NCBI RefSeq assembly: GCF_003815655.1
Contig: NZ_CP033917.1
Span: 310,001-374,000 of the forward strand
Origin: Chryseobacterium sp. G0201
GTDB lineage: Bacteria > Bacteroidota > Bacteroidia > Flavobacteriales > Weeksellaceae
Direction of reading: 5' to 3'
DNA: 64,000 bases
Of this stretch, positions 51,541-60,662 are shown piece by piece. The first letter of the stretch is position 1. Each line of letters opens with the position of its first letter. The translations under genes and the position numbers were made by a program. The notes below the pieces were generated by a model, which saw nothing but the letters and a program-made list of their open reading frames with translations, searched no databases and had not been told where the DNA came from.

Positions 51541-51677
51541 AATCCATATCTTAAACCATTATTTAAAGTTATGAATTTTAGTACACTAAAGGCATCTGAA
51601 TGTGAAAGAATGTTAAAATATTAAACTTTTATTAATTATTATCAATAAACAATATTTAAAAAAAAATGAAATTTCAT

Positions 51678-52553
51678 TTAAAAAAACAGCTGATCAATTT
51701 CCGGAATGATTAATAGTGGAATTTCTAACTCAACAGCCTGTCTTGCAGCATGACTGCTTTTAGTAAATCTTTCGAGAAAACTCCTGTGGTCATGTCCCAT
51801 TGCCAAAATATCAATCTCTTTATTTTTCAGGATATCTAAACCGTAATCTATATTTTCGCTGTAAATACAGTTATAACAAACTTTACCATCAAGAGCCTTT
51901 AAAAAGACTTCTTTTTTATGTTCATAAGAAGTATCCTGAATCACATCATTATTGCTCTGAATAATGTGAGTAATTAAAAGTTCGGCATCAAAGTATTGGG
52001 CAAACATAATCAATGATTGAGCTATTTTTATATCTTTTTTATTCAGATCTGTTGCAAAAGCGATCTTTTTTATTCCCTTATATTTATGGTTTTGAGGAAT
52101 TAGAAGGAGCGGATGTTGTGTATTTTCAATCATTTTAAGACTGTTGCTTCCAAAAATAAACCGGGCAAGCATCCCATCTCCCTGCATCCCCATTACAATA
52201 AGCAATGTTTTATTATTGTCTGCTGTATTATTTATTAACTGCACAGCATCACCTCCCTCGCAAGAGTAATATATAGACGGATGATAAGGAAAAGCCTCAT
52301 CTCCCCATAAAGTTTTCTCTTTATCTTCAAGTACTTTTACCAATTTTTTCATCTCCTTACTGTTTTCATCCTGTAAAGCCGGATATTCATATAAGGCCCA
52401 CGCAGTCTGTCCAAGCATAGGACTATCAACCGGCAGTGCAAAGGCATGGCACAAATTAATATTACATTTTAGCTCATTAGCCAGATGAAGTGCATACAAT
52501 GCAGCATTTTTTGCGGGCTTTGAATAGTCTATAGGTACTACAATCGTTCTCAT
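51678..52553 (-). CDS. Tandem universal stress protein
   Basis: The start is ATG at 52553 (MRTIVVPIDYSKPAKNAALYAL); a longer frame runs into the upstream gene's end. The 291-residue protein has two universal stress protein domains. Domain 1 begins IVVPIDYS and ends with GMQGDGMLARFIFGSNSLKM, a GX2GX9G(S)-like nucleotide-binding loop; domain 2 begins KKIAFATDL and ends with AMGHDHRSFLERFTKSSHAA. Such proteins are induced by stress and energy limitation and often sit in oxygen-responsive regulons. It lies 7 bases after the L,D-transpeptidase gene, in the same operon. Confidence 0.88.
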   Translation of the reverse strand: MRTIVVPIDYSKPAKNAALYALHLANELKCNINLCHAFALPVDSPMLGQTAWALYEYPALQDENSKEMKKLVKVLEDKEKTLWGDEAFPYHPSIYYSCEGGDAVQLINNTADNNKTLLIVMGMQGDGMLARFIFGSNSLKMIENTQHPLLLIPQNHKYKGIKKIAFATDLNKKDIKIAQSLIMFAQYFDAELLITHIIQSNNDVIQDTSYEHKKEVFLKALDGKVCYNCIYSENIDYGLDILKNKEIDILAMGHDHRSFLERFTKSSHAARQAVELEIPLLIIPEIDQLFF

Positions 52554-52560
52554 AATTCTA

Positions 52561-53934
52561 TTATTTATCTTGGTTAAATTTATTTTCGAGTGAATCATCA
52601 AAATGGTAAATGTCTTTATACAGTACAGGTTTTCCATCTTTTATCAGGCAGGTCAGATAAGTAATAATGATGGGAACCGGTTGCTTTAAAACAAAATCTT
52701 TTCTTTGGTACTCAGCCATTGCATTTTCTAAAACAGGAATCTTATGTTCCGAATGATCATATTTTAATATGAGAGATGCGAGCTCTTTGGCATTTTCAAC
52801 ACGAATGCACCCGTGACTCAAAGCTCTATCATCTTTTTTAAACAATTGTTTCTGAGAAGTATCATGAAGATATACTCCATAAGAGTTATCAAATCTAAAA
52901 ACCACTGCTCCCAGTGCATTATCACATCCGGACGATTGTCTTACACTATATCTGTGAGGATTTTGGCGGATCTCTTTTAGTTTTGACGAAGTTATTTCAA
53001 CTTCATTACCTTGTTTATTGTAAACTGAATAATGATGATCTTCCAGATACCTGCTGTTTTTTAAAATTTTTGGAAGCATTTCTTTTATAAATATACTTTG
53101 GGGAACTCTCCAGTCAGGGGCTGTTGTAAAATAAGTAACACTGCTTTCCAGGACCGGAGTTTTGGTAGTAGGTTTTCCTATAATTACTTTGAAATCAAAT
53201 ACACTGTCTTTCTGGTGAAATTCTAATGTATAGGAAGGAATATTGACTAATATATACGCTTGATCTCTTGTATTGATCCATCGCAGGCGTTCCATATTGA
53301 TAACAATCTTTTCAATTTCAGGTTGAGGAGCCAAGCAATCGTTTTCTTCATAGAGTCCATTTAAATAATTTTGAAGGTCTGTATAAGCTTTAATCTTAGG
53401 CTGAACTTCAAGGATCACCTTAAGAAAATCTGTCTGCTGTTTTGCAAATAGTAATACTTCCTCTGAGCGAAATCCATTAATATCCTTAGTATCAATATAT
53501 GCCGAGTTGTATGAAGGATTGTATTTTCCAAAATGCAGATTATTAATAAACGTTATTAAGGCATCTGTCATCAGAATATCGAACACAGCTAACTCTTTTT
53601 GATTTATTCCTACAGGAGTATCTCTCAATTTTCTTAATTTCTGAAGAGAAATTGCTTCCCAATGATAATCAGATAAAGTGAGTCCGAATCGGTAGGAATA
53701 CGTCAGTAACAACATTGCTAGTTCAGGTTGATCTGACTTCTGTTTATCATTTATCCAAGCATATTCATAGTCATTTTTGGTATAAAACTGAATGATTGAT
53801 TTTGGGTAATGCAGCTTAGAGAGAGTAACGCTATCTTTAAGTGAAGAAGCAATCTCATTAGTCATTTTCAAATCCTGAGCCCGGGTGATAATTGCACAGC
53901 AAAGAATAATTGTGAAGGTCAAAAAAGCTTTCAT
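52561..53934 (-). CDS. L,D-transpeptidase (YkuD/YcbB-like)
   Basis: The start is ATG at 53934 (MKAFLTFTIILCCAIITRAQ, signal peptide); the frame extends to a further ATG at 53964 but the residues there do not help a signal. The 457-residue protein has an N-terminal YcbB-type scaffolding region (KNDYEYAWI, HYPKS...) and the YkuD catalytic domain with the motif SHGCIRVENAKEL, whose Cys attacks the tetrapeptide. It crosslinks peptidoglycan as 3-3 bonds or attaches proteins. It shares an operon with the universal stress protein gene, with a dyad upstream at 53985. Confidence 0.9.
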   Translation of the reverse strand: MKAFLTFTIILCCAIITRAQDLKMTNEIASSLKDSVTLSKLHYPKSIIQFYTKNDYEYAWINDKQKSDQPELAMLLLTYSYRFGLTLSDYHWEAISLQKLRKLRDTPVGINQKELAVFDILMTDALITFINNLHFGKYNPSYNSAYIDTKDINGFRSEEVLLFAKQQTDFLKVILEVQPKIKAYTDLQNYLNGLYEENDCLAPQPEIEKIVINMERLRWINTRDQAYILVNIPSYTLEFHQKDSVFDFKVIIGKPTTKTPVLESSVTYFTTAPDWRVPQSIFIKEMLPKILKNSRYLEDHHYSVYNKQGNEVEITSSKLKEIRQNPHRYSVRQSSGCDNALGAVVFRFDNSYGVYLHDTSQKQLFKKDDRALSHGCIRVENAKELASLILKYDHSEHKIPVLENAMAEYQRKDFVLKQPVPIIITYLTCLIKDGKPVLYKDIYHFDDSLENKFNQDK

Positions 53935-53984
53935 GAGTAATAATTTAGCAGTGTAAATTTCCAAATTACTGCCTTGCTAAATAA

Positions 53985-53996
53985 TGACTACTATCA
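53985..53996 (-). promoter_or_regulatory. Crp/Fnr-like dyad upstream of the L,D-transpeptidase gene
   Basis: TGACTACTATCA, with TGA and TCA six bases apart, starts 51 bases upstream of the predicted start codon. It differs from the ATPase-gene dyad (TGACCAGTATCA) at two of 12 positions. Confidence 0.5.
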
Positions 53997-54235
53997 CTAA
54001 AAATAATGATTCCAGCTATAATTTAAGTTTCATCAAAGCTCTCCAAAAACTTAATATAAAAAGCTTGAATCTTGTATAAAGGGTTGAATTGAAGAACTGA
54101 CCAACATCACTAGGGTTCCATTAAGATACTTTAGGGTATTCTAAAGAGCCCTTTTTAGTTAAGTTTCATTGTCCTGAATTTATTGCTTTTAAATAATGAC
54201 TTTGATTATTTAAAAATATGATATTACTAAATATC

Positions 54236-56740
54236 CTAATTTTTCCTTTTCCTTTTTACATATTTATAAATCTCAAACCATAAAACAGAAAGAGTTGCAA
54301 TGAAAACAGCCATCCCCAATTCGCTTATACTAAGCGCCGTTACTTTAAAGAATAGAGAAATAGGTTTTACATATAATATGACTAAAAGCATCATCATGAC
54401 TGAGGCAGAAATGCCAATAAGTAAAGGATTACGGTTTCTAAAACTTTCCAGCACACTATAAAAGAATGACCGGTTGACAAAGCTCAGTAATATATTGGCA
54501 AAGATTAAGGTACTGAATACCATTGCCCTTGTCTTTTCTTCACTACCACCCTGCTGAACTGTAAACTGATACGCAAATAGAACTCCTAGGGTGATTATCA
54601 CCCCTTGTACAATACTGATTCCCAGTTCATTTAAACTTAAAAAAGTGTCTCCAATAGCTCTTGGAGGCTGTTTCATAGTGTTTTTTTCCATTGGTTCATT
54701 TTCATAAACAATAGAACAAGTTGGTCCCATGACTAACTCGAGGAATATGATGTGAACGGGGGTAAATATGTGTGGAAATACCCATCCTAAAAATAAAGGT
54801 AAAGACACCGTCAGAATAATCGGAATATGGATGGAAATAATATATTGGATCGCCTTTTTAATATTGGTATAAATTCTTCTACCTGCAGCAATTGCAACAA
54901 TCAGTTTTTCTAAATCATCATTAGTAATTACCAGCGCTGCAGCTGATTTAGCGATTTCGGTTCCTTTATTTCCCATTGCTACACCAATGTGGGCAGCTTT
55001 TAATGCTGGGCCATCGTTTACACCATCTCCAAGCATGGCTACCACTTCACCTTTCTTTTTCAGGGCATTTACTACCGCAAGTTTGGCATCTGGAAACATT
55101 CTGGTAAACAAAACTGTACGTTCTGAAAGTTCCATTAGCTTTTCTTCAGAATGGACTATAATATTACTACCATTGATTGCAGGAGCATCATTTTTAATTC
55201 CAGCCTGAAGCGCAATTGCATTCGTTGTATCTTCATTATCGCCAGTAATGACTTTTACCTTAATTCCTGCATCATAAACACTTTGAAATACCTCTTTTAT
55301 CCCTTTTTTTGGGGGATCATAAAACACAGTCAGCCCTAAAAATTCAAAATCAAAATTCTGTTGGCTTTTTGGAAAGCTGTTTCCATCAAAATGGGACTTA
55401 GCAACTCCCAAAACACGATAACCTTGCTGTCCAAATGTTTTGACAATATCTCTTATCTTATTTTTTTCCGCCTCTGAAAGATTAGAAACGCTAAGAATAG
55501 CTTCGGGAGCTCCTTTAGTAGCGATGATTCTGTCTTTATTTGTATTTTCAAAAAGATGGGTCATCATTGGAGGCTTCCCTTCAAGCGGATATTCATGAAA
55601 CATCCTGTATTCTTTTCTTATATCATTGTTTTGAGTCTGTTCATACGTTTTGTGTAAAGTGATTTCCATAGGGTCAAAAGGGACTGGCTCACTGCTCCAC
55701 ATTGCATAATCAATCAGTTCTTTCAATTCGTCAGACTCAAATTCCTTTTCTTCATAAATCCTGTCGGAATGGTAATCATACAAATGTTGAAGCTTCATTG
55801 AGTTCTCAGTAATGGTTCCTGTTTTATCGGTACAGATAACCGTCGTACTTCCCAGGGTTTCTACAATACTGCTCCGCTTAATAATAATTCCCTGACGCAT
55901 CAGTTTCCACGCACCCAAAGCCATAAAAGTTGTAAAGGCTACAGGAATTTCTTCAGGCAATACTGACATTGCCAGTGTTAATCCACTAAGTAGACTCGTA
56001 ACCAGATCTCCGGTTTTAATATAGCTGAAGATGCAAACCATCAAAAAAATAACGATACCGATAACTGCCATCCATTGTACAAACTTCCGAATCTGGATCT
56101 GCAATGGCGAAATTTCTTCTTTTATATTCAGTATTGATTCTCCAATTTTACCAACACGTGTTTCTTTTCCTATTTTATCTACTTTAAAAACAGCCAACCC
56201 CGAAACCGTAACTGTTCCGCTATAAACAAGATTATCCTCAGATTTGTTATCTTTAAAAACTGAAAAACTTTCGCCGGTAAGAGAAGATTCATTCACGGAA
56301 AAATCATTACTGTGTACAATTACTCCATCAGCATTGATAATCCTTCCTTCCTCGGTGATGCATAAATCACCTACAACAATTTCATGTGTCGGAATTTCTA
56401 CTGCCTTTGAGTTTCTGATAACCGTACTTAAAGGTTCGTTGAGTTTCTCAAGTTCCTCTAAAGCTTTCTTACTGCGGTTATCCTGATAAAAAGAAATAGC
56501 TGTCACCGCCAAAATTGCTACAAACATAAAAGCAGCCTCACCATAATCTCCCACAATCACATAAATGAGGGAAATAATGATAAGCAAAATAAGCATAGGT
56601 TCTTTTAAAATATCAATAAGCAAATCAAACCATGTATTCTTACGTATATTCTCCAAGCGATTATATCCATATTGTTTTCTGGAAGTTTCTACTTCATCTT
56701 TTGTAAGACCTCTAAGACCTTCAGGTAAGTTGTAAGACAT
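54236..56740 (-). CDS. P-type cation-transporting ATPase (P2-type, calcium-pump-like)
   Basis: An 834-residue ion pump. The cation-ATPase N-terminus (EGLRGLTKDEVETSRKQYGYN) is followed by membrane helices. The phosphorylation motif is ICTDKTGTITEN. LPEEIPVAFTTFMALGAWKL is the TM4 ion-binding helix, close to the PEGLP of calcium pumps. The GDGVNDGPALKAAHIGVAMG hinge motif is intact. Ten membrane helices are likely. It pumps Ca2+ or another divalent cation from the cytoplasm; the exact ion is uncertain. A strong double dyad lies 63-96 bases upstream and links it to the stress regulators. Confidence 0.9.
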   Translation of the reverse strand: MSYNLPEGLRGLTKDEVETSRKQYGYNRLENIRKNTWFDLLIDILKEPMLILLIIISLIYVIVGDYGEAAFMFVAILAVTAISFYQDNRSKKALEELEKLNEPLSTVIRNSKAVEIPTHEIVVGDLCITEEGRIINADGVIVHSNDFSVNESSLTGESFSVFKDNKSEDNLVYSGTVTVSGLAVFKVDKIGKETRVGKIGESILNIKEEISPLQIQIRKFVQWMAVIGIVIFLMVCIFSYIKTGDLVTSLLSGLTLAMSVLPEEIPVAFTTFMALGAWKLMRQGIIIKRSSIVETLGSTTVICTDKTGTITENSMKLQHLYDYHSDRIYEEKEFESDELKELIDYAMWSSEPVPFDPMEITLHKTYEQTQNNDIRKEYRMFHEYPLEGKPPMMTHLFENTNKDRIIATKGAPEAILSVSNLSEAEKNKIRDIVKTFGQQGYRVLGVAKSHFDGNSFPKSQQNFDFEFLGLTVFYDPPKKGIKEVFQSVYDAGIKVKVITGDNEDTTNAIALQAGIKNDAPAINGSNIIVHSEEKLMELSERTVLFTRMFPDAKLAVVNALKKKGEVVAMLGDGVNDGPALKAAHIGVAMGNKGTEIAKSAAALVITNDDLEKLIVAIAAGRRIYTNIKKAIQYIISIHIPIILTVSLPLFLGWVFPHIFTPVHIIFLELVMGPTCSIVYENEPMEKNTMKQPPRAIGDTFLSLNELGISIVQGVIITLGVLFAYQFTVQQGGSEEKTRAMVFSTLIFANILLSFVNRSFFYSVLESFRNRNPLLIGISASVMMMLLVILYVKPISLFFKVTALSISELGMAVFIATLSVLWFEIYKYVKRKRKN

Positions 56741-56802
56741 ATCAAATAAATAGGTTATCTAAAAATAAACAATTATTTATATACAAATTGAATTTCCATG
56801 CC

Positions 56803-56836
56803 TGACCAGTATCAGGTTTCATCGTGATACTGATCA
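56803..56836 (-). promoter_or_regulatory. Paired Crp/Fnr-like dyads upstream of the ATPase gene
   Basis: TGACCAGTATCA (56803-56814) and TGATACTGATCA (56825-56836) are inverse copies with one mismatch, separated by 10 bases. Each also has TGA and TCA spaced by six bases. The pair is 63-96 bases upstream of the ATPase start codon. Confidence 0.6.
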
Positions 56837-56876
56837 TAGTATATTCTGGAACGTTTCCGGAATTTTGAATGATCAA

Positions 56877-57119
56877 TTAAGATATAATGAAAACAAATGC
56901 CGAACTACAAAAAAAGGTTCTCTTCTGCTTTTCTAAATAATAAAGACCTTCATTATAAGTTCCAACCTCAAGTAAAACTTTAGCAATATAAATACAGCTA
57001 GTCACTTTTCCTTTTAAATAATTGTTTTTTTCAAAGATCTTGAGGGTGTTGTTTGCTTTTTTCGGTGATTCACTAAACTTTATTTCTTTAAAGTTTTTGA
57101 AGAAATTTTCAAGTATTAA
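56877..57119 (-). pseudogene. Relic of a TPR protein gene
   Basis: An open frame on the minus strand (57119 to stop 56879-56877) reads FFKNFKEIKFSESPKKANNT and GKVTSCIYIAKVLLEVGTYN, the helix pair pattern of a TPR unit, then ends FVFIIS. A stop lies just upstream and no start codon exists, so only about 81 residues remain. It probably derives from a TPR regulator like those at 4566, 6152 and 60663. Confidence 0.6.
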
Positions 57120-57276
57120 GTCTATTTATTTCTCATTATTTGCTTTCGCATGAAAAAATGATATATTTATAAAAATAATATATATACAACTTCATATTTT
57201 ATATGAATAAAAGTATTATTGGCTACCTCAATATTTTTCACCCTGAAAATCTAATCCCAAGTTGAAAGAAGATTCA

Positions 57277-58242
57277 TTAAGGTACAGATAACTGCTGCAT
57301 TGAAAAATTCCTATTTTCTATCAGTGAATTTGGTACTGCTATCCGAACACTTGTTGTAGGAAAATCTCCCGCGCCATAGTTCATTGTTAAATAAACACGG
57401 TCTCCCGCATTCAAATGGACGATGCAATTAACATTAATCGGTGTATTACCCAGCTGAGCGATAACATCCATAATGTTTCCTCTGTTTCCACCTATTATAT
57501 TAGAGATTGCCGTACCATTTTTGGTGATATTGAGGTTAATTCCGGTCCACTGGGAAGTACCGGATAAGGCTCCCACACTACCGAAATAGGCATAGCCTTC
57601 TATTTTGTAAACACCTGATTCCAATATCTGCCAGTAATCCCCTGCATCATTCCATGTTACTGATCCGCCCTGATTGACAATCATATCACCTAATGCAAAA
57701 GGAACAATCTGGGGGATGCTGTTATTAAAATTTGTGAAAGCAGTTCCAGTGTATGTTACCTGGTCAGTAGCTCCAAGTGCAGCAATAGTTGATGTGGTTT
57801 TATCAATAAAGGTAGATAATTCCCAGGTTGTTCCAGAAACAGTACCTCGGCTAATCAACATAGCATATCCAGCTGGATTTAGTTTAAAATTAGCCACTCC
57901 AGAACCTGTCTGGTTATCAATAAGCTCTGTCCCGTTGGCTGCGATAGTAAGCTGTGCACTGCCGGTATTTTTAATGTAATAGACCCTTCCTTGTATATTT
58001 CCGGCTGCCGGTGCAGCAGCAGTGGCAGCAGGCAAGGTAAATGTAGCGGCTGTACTTCCGTTAAATGCCATGTAATAATCGCTAGCTCCTAATGTCGTCG
58101 ATGCAGAAGACAATTTATACTGTCCTGCAAAAGATCCATTGACAGTAAGTGTACTTCTTGGTATAGTAGTATTTATTCCAACTTGCGCATGCAATAATGC
58201 AGTAAATACGAATGGACTTAAGTAAAGTAATGACTTTTTCAT
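57277..58242 (-). CDS. Secreted GINT-type protein of unknown function
   Basis: The start is ATG at 58242 (MKKSLLYLSPFVFTALLHAQ); the frame extends to 58323 but the extra residues are not signal-like. The 321-residue protein has a signal peptide, then VGINTTIPRSTLTVNGSFA, and a domain like residues 40-150 of the protein at 46592 (DYYMAFNGSTAATFTLPAA, GRVYYIKNTGSAQLTIAA). The C-terminal part (LNITKNGTAISNI..., DRVYLTMNYGAGDFPTTSVRI) is beta-rich. It lies upstream of no obvious partner gene and close to two more GINT-type genes in the same direction. Unknown function. Confidence 0.75.
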   Translation of the reverse strand: MKKSLLYLSPFVFTALLHAQVGINTTIPRSTLTVNGSFAGQYKLSSASTTLGASDYYMAFNGSTAATFTLPAATAAAPAAGNIQGRVYYIKNTGSAQLTIAANGTELIDNQTGSGVANFKLNPAGYAMLISRGTVSGTTWELSTFIDKTTSTIAALGATDQVTYTGTAFTNFNNSIPQIVPFALGDMIVNQGGSVTWNDAGDYWQILESGVYKIEGYAYFGSVGALSGTSQWTGINLNITKNGTAISNIIGGNRGNIMDVIAQLGNTPINVNCIVHLNAGDRVYLTMNYGAGDFPTTSVRIAVPNSLIENRNFSMQQLSVP

Positions 58243-58417
58243 TTTTTTTAATTTTTGTGTGTTTAGAATATTAAATGCCTGAATTGAAAAAATTAATCTT
58301 GTGTTATTTTTGAAACTCTTCAATATTACTCTGTTTAAGAAAAAGAGTAGCAGGAGTTTTTAAAGGAATATTTTGGTTTATATTGTTTTTAGAACCTTAT
58401 TAAGGTATTTGCCTATT

Positions 58418-59332
58418 TTAAAGTTTGGTCACAATTAGGTAACCGTAATTATCACTTCCATTGGGTTGATTCATAAAACATGACTGGGTACTGTAGCTGT
58501 CTCCTCCTGCATAGTTAACAAATAAGGCCACTTTTTCATTCGCAGCAGTACTTTGATAAGCTACAACAAGCTTTTGTGGATTTGCATAAGCATAACTACT
58601 AGTATTAATTCCTCCCGACGCATTTCTTCGGGCTATTGCATAATCCCTGGAAATTGTATTAGTAGAATAAACAGAACTTCCGCTACCAGCAGTTGCAAAT
58701 AGTGTATTTATAGCAATTTGCCCGGTATTGGAAGATGTTGTTGATAACCCATTACAGTATGCGGTTTGATACATCTCAAAAAGATAAACACCAAGTTCAG
58801 GGATTGTTAAATAGCTTATATTACTTACAGACTGTGCATTGACAGTTCCTGAGGTATCTGTTCCGAATCCAAAACCCACTGTATTGCCTTGGACATCTGT
58901 CCCGGCCGGAAAAGGTATATTGGTGTAAACATTGGTATTGTAAAGCGAAAAATTACCGAAAGACAAACTCCGTTTAAAATAAAAGTATTGAGTTGATGTA
59001 GGTTTAACTTTAGCTGCTCCCGCATCATCAACGGCCAGCGGACTATATGGAGATGACAAAACAGGTAAATTTTCGTGCTTTATATCGGTTTTTACATGCA
59101 ATAAATCAGTAGGTGAAGAAGTTCCTATATTAATACCGGTATTTCCGTTATTGTGAATTTTGAATAATTCCGAATTATCTGAATTATTAATTCTTAAAGC
59201 TTTAGTACCCAACGTATTTCCATTTGAAACAATATCTAAAGCCGCTGAAGGATTACCTATATTAATCCCCATTTGTCCCCACGCCTCAGTACAAACTGAA
59301 ATGAGAGCTATAAAAAATATTCTTTTCATCAT
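58418..59332 (-). CDS. Secreted GINT-type protein, tandem paralog (copy B)
   Basis: A 304-residue exported protein; two adjacent ATGs, the first giving MMKRIFFIALISVCTEAWGQ as signal peptide. The start of the mature part, MGINIGNPSAALDIVSNGNT, aligns with the copy at 59340 (VGINEINPTATLDIKSKGNT). Both continue with KALRINNS/KALEVNNS, HNNGNTGINIG/LDNGNVGVNIT, and a C-terminal beta domain with KVALFVNYAGGDSYSTQSC near the end. The gene starts 7 bases after the stop of its paralog, so they form an operon. Function unknown, likely surface-exposed. Confidence 0.78.
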   Translation of the reverse strand: MMKRIFFIALISVCTEAWGQMGINIGNPSAALDIVSNGNTLGTKALRINNSDNSELFKIHNNGNTGINIGTSSPTDLLHVKTDIKHENLPVLSSPYSPLAVDDAGAAKVKPTSTQYFYFKRSLSFGNFSLYNTNVYTNIPFPAGTDVQGNTVGFGFGTDTSGTVNAQSVSNISYLTIPELGVYLFEMYQTAYCNGLSTTSSNTGQIAINTLFATAGSGSSVYSTNTISRDYAIARRNASGGINTSSYAYANPQKLVVAYQSTAANEKVALFVNYAGGDSYSTQSCFMNQPNGSDNYGYLIVTKL

Positions 59333-59339
59333 TATTGAA

Positions 59340-60260
59340 TCATAATTTAGAAATATTCATTGTTATTTTATTGGATAAGCCGGCAGGTGTGGCTAATGAG
59401 CAAACATTTGAAGTAAAAGTATCTCCAAAACCATAATTTACAAAAAGTGCTATTTTTTCGTTTGCTGCCGTTGTTTCAAATACTAAAAAAACAGTGTGGG
59501 GAATTGCAAAATTGTAAGGACCAGCAATTACAGTACCTGTGTCATTTCTTCTGGGTAAACCATTATAGCGTACGACTGCCTGCCTGTTGTAACTGGTACT
59601 TGCAGAATTTGCCTTGAATAAAGCCGTTCCTATTCCCAGCATGTTACTTGATGAGTCTGCAGGGCTTCCGGTACAGGAAGTATAATAATTTAAATTTATT
59701 TTGTAAATACCAGGATCCGGAAATGAGATATACCTTACATTTGAGGATGAAATGGCAGTACTGTTTACATTTAAAGTAGCTGAAGTATCGGTACCAAATC
59801 CAGCAATGATGGTATTAGTAACAGATTGGGCAGAAGTAAGTGGAATACTGGTATAAACTCCCGTATCTGAAAGTGGAAAACTAGATGTTGTAACGGTTGA
59901 TGCCATCTCCATATAAAGATATTTGGTAGGTTCCGGGACATATGTCCCAACTGTTCCATCACTCTTTATAGCCAGAGGAGATACACTTCCGGAAACAACG
60001 GGAAGATTCTCATACCTTATACTTCCGTTAGTATGCAGCTTTGCCGTGGGATTAGTAATATTGACTCCAACATTTCCGTTGTCAAGAACAGTAAAAATTT
60101 CTGCTCCACTGGAGTTGTTTACTTCAAGTGCTTTAGTTGCATTTGTGTTTCCTTTAGATTTAATATCTAAAGTAGCTGTGGGATTAATTTCATTAATACC
60201 TACTTGCGCAAGTACAAATACTGACATCAGTACACTTGTAAAAAATATTATTTTTTTCAT
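59340..60260 (-). CDS. Secreted GINT-type protein, tandem paralog (copy A)
   Basis: A 306-residue exported protein (signal peptide MKKIIFFTSVLMSVFVLA). It aligns along its length with the gene at 58418, including the VGINEINPTATLDIKSKGNT start, an HTNGSIRYENLPVVSGS stretch matching the ENLPVLSSP of its paralog, and the end KIALFVNYGFGDTFTSNVC. Two cysteines near the C-terminus are conserved in both. It is the first of the two-gene operon. A TPR-LuxR regulator gene lies 400 bases further upstream on the same strand and may control it. Confidence 0.78.
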   Translation of the reverse strand: MKKIIFFTSVLMSVFVLAQVGINEINPTATLDIKSKGNTNATKALEVNNSSGAEIFTVLDNGNVGVNITNPTAKLHTNGSIRYENLPVVSGSVSPLAIKSDGTVGTYVPEPTKYLYMEMASTVTTSSFPLSDTGVYTSIPLTSAQSVTNTIIAGFGTDTSATLNVNSTAISSSNVRYISFPDPGIYKINLNYYTSCTGSPADSSSNMLGIGTALFKANSASTSYNRQAVVRYNGLPRRNDTGTVIAGPYNFAIPHTVFLVFETTAANEKIALFVNYGFGDTFTSNVCSLATPAGLSNKITMNISKL

Positions 60261-60662
60261 TCTATGCTGTTTTTAGGGTTAGTAAAAATAAGGGTGACAT
60301 TCTAGAAAATAAACAGTATGGTCTAAATTCTATCGTATAAAATATCTTTTATGCGACATATATCGAAGACAGAAAACATACCTTCGTTCATAAGATAAAT
60401 GACCGGGATACAGTAAAATTTTTTTTTTTCATCGCATTACATAATAAGTTAGTGTTTATCAAATTTTATAACAAATAGCTGTTCTGAATGAACGTAAATA
60501 GAATGCTGTTTGCTTAAAATTCTCGTAACAAATCTATAATAATGCTTTAAAAAAATTCACACTGCATTTGCACTGCACTATGTAACAAATTAATTAACAG
60601 TGTTTTAAAATAACATCTCTTTGTTTGAGTTTTTAATATTTTAGTTTAAATAAAAGAATTCA
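60261..60662. other. Intergenic region with one dyad
   Basis: CGTATAAAA (60334-60342) faces TTTTATGCG (60347-60355), an inverted pair with one mismatch and a 4-base loop, 74-95 bases upstream of the 60260 gene start. The remaining 300 bases are AT-rich with no gene recognised. Confidence 0.45.
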
